This document shows positions 6,461-10,233 of a stretch of DNA of 10,233 nt, piece by piece. The DNA comes from DASWIV01 sp036397475 (GTDB lineage: Bacteria > JAJVIF01 > JAPKYR01). Within the stretch, counting starts at the first letter, position 1; each line of letters begins with the position of its first letter. A program made the position numbers and the translations under genes. Location: NCBI GenBank assembly GCA_036397475.1, contig DASWIV010000376.1:1-10233 (forward strand), written 5' to 3'. Under the pieces are notes generated by a model. It was not told where the DNA came from. It made no database searches and worked only from the letters and a program-made list of their open reading frames with translations.

Positions 6461-7333
6461 ATGTCTGACTATAAGCCTTCCGCGGGAGAAATAAAGGAAC
6501 TGAGAGAGAAGACTCTTGCGGGATTTCAGGACTGCAAAAACGCCCTGGTAGAGACCGGCGGGAATTTGCAGGATGCAATAGACCTGATCAGGAAGAAGGG
6601 ATTATCGGTCGCAGCCAAAAAAGCGCATCGTGACGCGTCCGAGGGATTGATCTCGGCTGTAATCGGTGACGATGGCAAATCGGGCGCGATGATCGAGCTC
6701 AACTGCGAAAGCGATTTTGTCGCGAAGACAGAGCAGTTCCAGGAGCTTGCGAAATCGCTTGCCGGATTTGTGCTCTTAAAGTGCGACAATGGTGAAGCGG
6801 ACGGCACGTCGCTGTATGACACCGATTATGCCGATGGGAAAACTCTCAAGACCATGATCGATGAGTTGATCGGAAAGATCGGCGAAAATATGGGACTTAA
6901 AAAAGTTGTGAAGTATTCTCTCAATGGCGCCGGCGTCGTCCAGTCGTACATTCATCCCCCCGGAAAGGTCGGGGTACTGATCGGTATTGGCGGAGACGAG
7001 GGTGCGGACACAGAGAAATGCAAGGAACTCGCGCACGAGCTGGCGTTGCAGGTTGCGTTTTCAGACCCGTCGTACATATCACCGGAAGATATCCCTGAAG
7101 CAATTCTCGCGAAGGAACGTGAGATCGCCGAAGCCAAGGCGCGCGAACAGGGAAAGCCGGAGCATATTGTCCCGAAGATCGCCGAGGGCATGATCAGGAA
7201 GTACTACGAGGATGAATGCCTCCTGGAACAAGCCTTCGCGAAGGACAATAATATGAGTGTGAAGGATGTCGTGAGCCAGTCGGGAATTCCCGGGGGCAAG
7301 GTAACGGCGTTCTACAGATTCGCGCTGAAGTAA
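6461..7333 (+). CDS. tsf: Translation elongation factor Ts
   Basis: A 290-residue protein that recycles EF-Tu by driving GDP release. Seen in order: the N-terminal UBA-like domain (IKELREKTLAGFQDCKNAL, 11-29); the core signature with SDFVAK at 84-89, matching the TDFVAK of E. coli whose Asp-Phe contacts EF-Tu; GENMGLKKV and YIHPPGKVGVLIGIGGD in the second core half; and AKEREIAEAKAREQGKPEHIV plus the CLLEQAF stretch near the end. The protein is complete. Two adjacent ATGs lie at 6458 and 6461; GGAGG at 6450-6454 is 6 nt from the second, which I chose. It is co-transcribed with rpsB and followed by a terminator, so the pyrH-frr genes that often come next are not here. Confidence 0.96.
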   Translation: MSDYKPSAGEIKELREKTLAGFQDCKNALVETGGNLQDAIDLIRKKGLSVAAKKAHRDASEGLISAVIGDDGKSGAMIELNCESDFVAKTEQFQELAKSLAGFVLLKCDNGEADGTSLYDTDYADGKTLKTMIDELIGKIGENMGLKKVVKYSLNGAGVVQSYIHPPGKVGVLIGIGGDEGADTEKCKELAHELALQVAFSDPSYISPEDIPEAILAKEREIAEAKAREQGKPEHIVPKIAEGMIRKYYEDECLLEQAFAKDNNMSVKDVVSQSGIPGGKVTAFYRFALK

Positions 7334-7343
7334 TAATTTTCAT

Positions 7344-7360
7344 CCATGGTTAAACCATGG
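7344..7360. repeat. Perfect 8-bp inverted repeat between tsf and its terminator
   Basis: CCATGGTT (7344-7351) and AACCATGG (7353-7360) around a single A. Lying 10 nt past the tsf stop and 21 nt before the terminator stem, it could fold as a second 3'-end hairpin that slows 3'-exonucleases, or serve as a protein site. The function is not shown by sequence. Confidence 0.5.
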
Positions 7361-7381
7361 GATACTAAATAGATAACCCGC

Positions 7382-7407
7382 AACCCACACTACAGGTGTG
7401 GGTTTTT
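7382..7407 (+). terminator. Rho-independent terminator of rpsB-tsf
   Basis: A perfect 9-bp stem (AACCCACAC at 7382-7390, GTGTGGGTT at 7396-7404) with a 5-nt loop runs into five T, 48 nt after the tsf stop. Confidence 0.92.
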
Positions 7408-7431
7408 ATTATCTTGCATTTTGGCTTGTGC

Positions 7432-7456
7432 AAAAAAAAATCCCGCAGGTTGCGAG
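7432..7456 (-). terminator. Terminator of the minus-strand genes
   Basis: Read on the minus strand: CTCGCA (7456-7451), loop ACC, TGCGGG (7447-7442), a 6-bp stem with one G-U pair, then one A and nine T (7440-7432). It lies 26 nt beyond the stop of the four-cysteine gene and faces the rpsB-tsf terminator. Confidence 0.7.
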
Positions 7457-7482
7457 AGTAAAAGAACCAATTCTTTATTTTC

Positions 7483-7788
7483 TTATGATTTCGCCTTGTC
7501 TTTTTCCATGGACTTGCCGGGAACGAAATCGTCGAGGACTCTCTGCGACGTGTCCCATGGCTCCCAGAACGGGCAATCGGTCGCGCCACTGTTTGCGTGG
7601 TCAAGGATAAGCGGACCTTCCTCGGACGGGAACTGGTAAAGTTCCTTTGTCCGGGTGCCGAATACGTCGCAACCAGTCTCCAGGTATCGCGTTTCTTCGA
7701 GACCTTCGATCTCCTGTCCTTCGCTTACCACCTGGAGGTGTCGGCAGTTAACGCAAAGTTTTATGGTTTTTACTTTACGCTTCATCAT
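7483..7788 (-). CDS. Small four-cysteine protein of unknown function (possible metal site)
   Basis: A 101-residue soluble protein with no signal peptide. Its four cysteines are Cys12 and Cys15 (CVNCRHL), Cys40 (GCDVFG) and Cys72 (DCPFWEPW), a CxxC plus two single Cys arrangement that would fit one zinc ion or an iron-sulfur cluster; His17 is close to the pair. The middle is acidic and the last 15 residues are lysine-rich. I do not recognise a named family. ATG occurs at both 7788 and 7785, and no Shine-Dalgarno site is visible before either; a poor AATAAC -10-like box lies 7 nt upstream of 7788, so it may be leaderless or translated from the upstream lipoprotein transcript 133 nt away. A terminator follows. 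Confidence 0.75.
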   Translation of the reverse strand: MMKRKVKTIKLCVNCRHLQVVSEGQEIEGLEETRYLETGCDVFGTRTKELYQFPSEEGPLILDHANSGATDCPFWEPWDTSQRVLDDFVPGKSMEKDKAKS

Positions 7789-7921
7789 TTACAGTGTTAT
7801 TCAAAGTCGTAAGACGCTTACAGCCTCATTAATATTTTAAATCATATAGTTTTATCCGGCAAGAGGGAAACGCAGGTAAAACTTTAATTTATTTGATCCC
7901 GATAATCGCGAAAAGCCTGTA

Positions 7922-8326
7922 TCATGAGTCGCCACGTCCCACAATTTCCAGTGCCCGGCGGACATGTCCGTCGGAGGGCTCTTTCACAATCAAAATCAGA
8001 TAATTCCCCCAGATCAGGCTGCCTTCGAAGTGCCCGGACGATTCGGCAGCCGTTCGCGCGCTTTTAAGCTCCGTATCGTTATCGAACATGTATAGCTCGA
8101 CCTCAAGTCCGCTGCCTGTAAGCGTCATGCCTTCCTTCGCCGAAACGCTGTAAAGCTCGGTGGATGTGCCAGGAGCGGATCCTGTCTGGCCAAGGCCAGC
8201 GTCCTGAAGTGCCTCAGCGAGCCCTGTGACATTTTCCACTGTGGCAGCTGCGTGCTCACTCGAACATGATACTATCGTTAAAATAAATAAAATGAATATG
8301 GTGTGAATGGTTCTGGCTGGCGACAT
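7922..8326 (-). CDS. Small exported lipoprotein of unknown function
   Basis: A 134-residue protein with a lipoprotein signal peptide: Arg5, a hydrophobic stretch (about 9-19) and the lipobox I-V-S before Cys21, which would be lipidated and become the mature N-terminus. Ser22-Ser23 follow, and no Asp at +2 argues for retention in the inner membrane. The mature part of about 114 residues has strands (ELYSVSA, LEVELYMF), a short helix (TELKSARTAAE) and GSLIWGNYLILIVK followed by a final helix, an alpha/beta layout seen in many small lipoproteins of unknown role. Start ATG 8326 has GGAGG at 8338-8334, 7 nt upstream. It diverges from mutS with 91 nt between starts. The minus-strand promoter is unclear; TTGAAC at 8373-8368 is the best -35 but lacks a good -10. 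Confidence 0.8.
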   Translation of the reverse strand: MSPARTIHTIFILFILTIVSCSSEHAAATVENVTGLAEALQDAGLGQTGSAPGTSTELYSVSAKEGMTLTGSGLEVELYMFDNDTELKSARTAAESSGHFEGSLIWGNYLILIVKEPSDGHVRRALEIVGRGDS

Positions 8327-8398
8327 TCGCGGACCTCCATATATTCGATTTAATTATTTCTTCCCCGGTTCAAATATTCCATGCGACCCGTCTCCTTT

Positions 8399-8407
8399 TG
8401 CTATAAT
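8399..8407 (+). promoter_or_regulatory. Extended -10 promoter of mutS
   Basis: TG (8399-8400), one base, then a perfect TATAAT (8402-8407). There is no good -35 box, as is usual for extended -10 promoters. RNA would start near 8414-8416, two to four nt before the ATG at 8418, so mutS is probably transcribed without a leader. Confidence 0.6.
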
Positions 8408-8417
8408 CCCAACGCAA

Positions 8418-10233
8418 ATGACGCCAAAGGGTATGAAAAAATCAGGAGGAAAAGACACACCGCTGATGAGGCAGTATACAGCGGTTAAATCGAGGTACCC
8501 GGACTCATTTGTATTCATGCGCCTTGGCGATTTCTATGAGTTATTCGGGAAAGACGCGGTACTGGCGTCGGAAAAACTGGATATCGTGCTTACGAGCAGG
8601 GATAAGGGTCCGGATGCAGTTCCCATGGCTGGGGTGCCGCATCATTCGGTGATGACCTACATCAAGAAACTCATCGATACCGGCGACACTGTGGTTATTG
8701 TAGATCAGGTGGAAGATGCGAAGCAGGCGAAGGGCATCGTCAAGAGGGAAGTCACCCGCGTAATTACTCCCGGAACCGTATTGGAGGATGAACTATTTGT
8801 TTCGGACAGGGGGAATGCTCTTGCGACGGTTTGTGTGGATGAGATCGAGGGAGGGCTGGAATCTTACTGGGGATTATGCGTGATCGATGTCTCACAGGGA
8901 ACGGTGGTTGTCACGGGAGGGGAAACGTCGGCTGATAATCCAGACGAAATCGATCCGGACACCATGGGGGATTCGCTTGGAAATGCACTGAAAGAAGTCG
9001 CGAGGTTTCCGGTGAGGGAACTTCTTGTCGATGAAAATATCAGGAACCGGAGGGAGATCACGGATTTTGAACGGGATCATCCGGGAATATCGGTGGTAAC
9101 TAGAAGGAGGTCGCCGGACGATTTCTGGCGTCTCGATGAAAGGCTGAGAAGCCATTTATCGCTGGCGCAGGGAATCCCCTACCCGTTCATTAATCCTTCG
9201 ATGGCGGAAAGCTATTCAGCGTCGATCCGGATCAGGTCGGTCGCGGTAGCGCTTGAATATATCGATGAGACCAATCCACGCGCACTCCAGGGACTCGACA
9301 GGATAACGCCTTACGATCCGAGTGGGTTCATGGTAATCGATTCGACCACGCTTAAAAATCTCGAAATATTCCAGACAATCCGTACGGGAGACAAGACCGG
9401 AAGCCTGTTCTGGGCGATAGACCGGACCCTCACTCCAGGTGGTAAACGTCTGCTTGCTGAATTCCTTGCATTCCCGCTTCTCGATCCGAAAGTTATAAGT
9501 AAACGGCACGACGCTGTTCAGGAGCTGACAGCGGCAGGTCTTGACCGTGAGGACCTGTCAGACGCCCTGAAGACAGTCAGGGATGTAGCCAGGTTATGCC
9601 GGAGGTTAACCGGAGGAAAGCCGCGACCGGTCGATGCGCTTGGATTGTCAAATTCCCTCAAGAACCTTCCTGAGGTTAAAAAATACATCGGGAAATTTTC
9701 ATCCGGGTTATTCGGTGAGATAAATTCGGAAATTGACACACATGAGGGGCTGGCGTCAGAACTCGAACAGGCGATAGATCCCGAGGGCAGCCTCACAGGG
9801 AAGGATGGAGGATACATCAGGGCGGGATTCAATCCGGAGCTCGATGAACTCAGGGAGTTGATGACCGGTGGCAGGGACAAGATTCTCGCACTGCAGGCGT
9901 CGGAACGAACCGCGACAGGAATCAGGAATTTAAAGGTAGGGTTCAACAAGGTATTCGGATATTTCATCGAGGTAACGAAATCGAATATCTCAAATGTGCC
10001 GGATCGTTACATCAGGAAACAGACGCTTGTAAATTCCGAAAGATACATCACGCAGGAACTGAAGGATCTCGAAAGCAAGGTGCTTGGAGCGGAGGAGCGT
10101 GCGAGGACCCTCGAGGAAGAATTATTTTCTGAGCTTGTCACGAAAATCAGCGGAGAGTCCGGAAAGTTAATCCGGACAGCCTCAGCGCTTGCGTATCTGG
10201 ACGTGATTTTATCTTTCTCAAGGCTTGCACTCG
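8418..10233 (+). CDS. mutS: DNA mismatch repair protein MutS, N-terminal two thirds (3' end outside window)
   Basis: Some 605 residues are visible and the frame runs off the right edge. Domain I (mismatch binding, from about residue 14) has TPLMRQY and GDFYELF with the Phe39-Tyr40-Glu41 wedge that stacks on the mismatch, then AGVPHHS and the run VDQVEDAKQAKG to ITPGT. The connector, lever (LQGLDRITPYDPSG, TTLKNLEIFQTIR, GSLFWAIDRTLTPGGKRLL) and clamp (KVGFNKVFGYFIEVTKSN, RYIRKQTLVNSERYITQEL) follow in normal order. The ATPase domain with its Walker A motif is not reached, so completeness cannot be judged. The Phe-x-Glu motif makes this MutS1 rather than MutS2. In-frame ATGs lie at 8418, 8433 and 8466; 8418 best fits the promoter. 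GGAGG at 8445-8449 is 16 nt from 8466, too far for a normal site. Confidence 0.95.
   Translation, partial: MTPKGMKKSGGKDTPLMRQYTAVKSRYPDSFVFMRLGDFYELFGKDAVLASEKLDIVLTSRDKGPDAVPMAGVPHHSVMTYIKKLIDTGDTVVIVDQVEDAKQAKGIVKREVTRVITPGTVLEDELFVSDRGNALATVCVDEIEGGLESYWGLCVIDVSQGTVVVTGGETSADNPDEIDPDTMGDSLGNALKEVARFPVRELLVDENIRNRREITDFERDHPGISVVTRRRSPDDFWRLDERLRSHLSLAQGIPYPFINPSMAESYSASIRIRSVAVALEYIDETNPRALQGLDRITPYDPSGFMVIDSTTLKNLEIFQTIRTGDKTGSLFWAIDRTLTPGGKRLLAEFLAFPLLDPKVISKRHDAVQELTAAGLDREDLSDALKTVRDVARLCRRLTGGKPRPVDALGLSNSLKNLPEVKKYIGKFSSGLFGEINSEIDTHEGLASELEQAIDPEGSLTGKDGGYIRAGFNPELDELRELMTGGRDKILALQASERTATGIRNLKVGFNKVFGYFIEVTKSNISNVPDRYIRKQTLVNSERYITQELKDLESKVLGAEERARTLEEELFSELVTKISGESGKLIRTASALAYLDVILSFSRLAL

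Noticed and set aside
8445..8468. mutS start at ATG 8466 using GGAGG 8445-8449
   Set aside because: The gap of 16 nt is too long for initiation, and ATG 8418 fits the promoter.
9518..9967. 149-aa minus-strand frame opposite mutS
   Set aside because: Ser/Pro-rich antisense shadow of the MutS lever region.

Overview
This is a bacterial window of moderate GC content carrying ordinary housekeeping genes: a bacterial-type mutS, a bacterial uS2/EF-Ts pair (rpsB-tsf), bacterial Shine-Dalgarno sites, TTGACA/TATAAT-like promoters and hairpin-plus-T-run terminators. The fibronectin type III tail, the long acidic tail on S2, the exported single-gene proteins and the degenerate intergenic repeats suggest an uncultured Gram-negative lineage, perhaps of the FCB (Fibrobacteres-Chlorobi-Bacteroidetes) type. 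That placement is inference; no sequence seen here fixes the phylum.

Layout. Bases 1-470 hold the 3' end of a fibronectin type III protein, closed by a terminator at 495-527. A consensus promoter (548-575) lies almost directly on the ATG of a six-helix membrane protein (585-1541), which is followed after 28 nt by leucyl aminopeptidase pepA (1570-3072); a strong terminator (3095-3125) ends this unit. Bases 3126-3466 contain no gene but hold a cluster of degenerate direct and inverted repeats. On the minus strand, two paralogous genes of unknown function (258 and 119 aa) overlap by one base as TAATG. A divergent spacer then leads to a secreted VOC-fold protein (4813-5406) and to rpsB-tsf (5557-7333), which has its own strong promoter, a hairpin leader and a terminator.

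Beyond tsf, two minus-strand genes follow: a small four-cysteine protein (7483-7788) and a lipoprotein (7922-8326). The lipoprotein diverges from mutS (8418 to the end of the window), whose ATPase domain lies outside the window.

How the genes work together: rpsB and tsf supply the ribosome and elongation machinery, pepA recycles peptides and mutS corrects mismatches. The other genes show no shared pathway. I see no defence system, mobile element, CRISPR array or RNA gene. The more unusual signals are two candidate leaderless genes (585 and 8418), the tandem paralogue pair, a VOC protein with Trp at both strand positions that usually carry a metal ligand, and the repeat cluster at 3221-3445.
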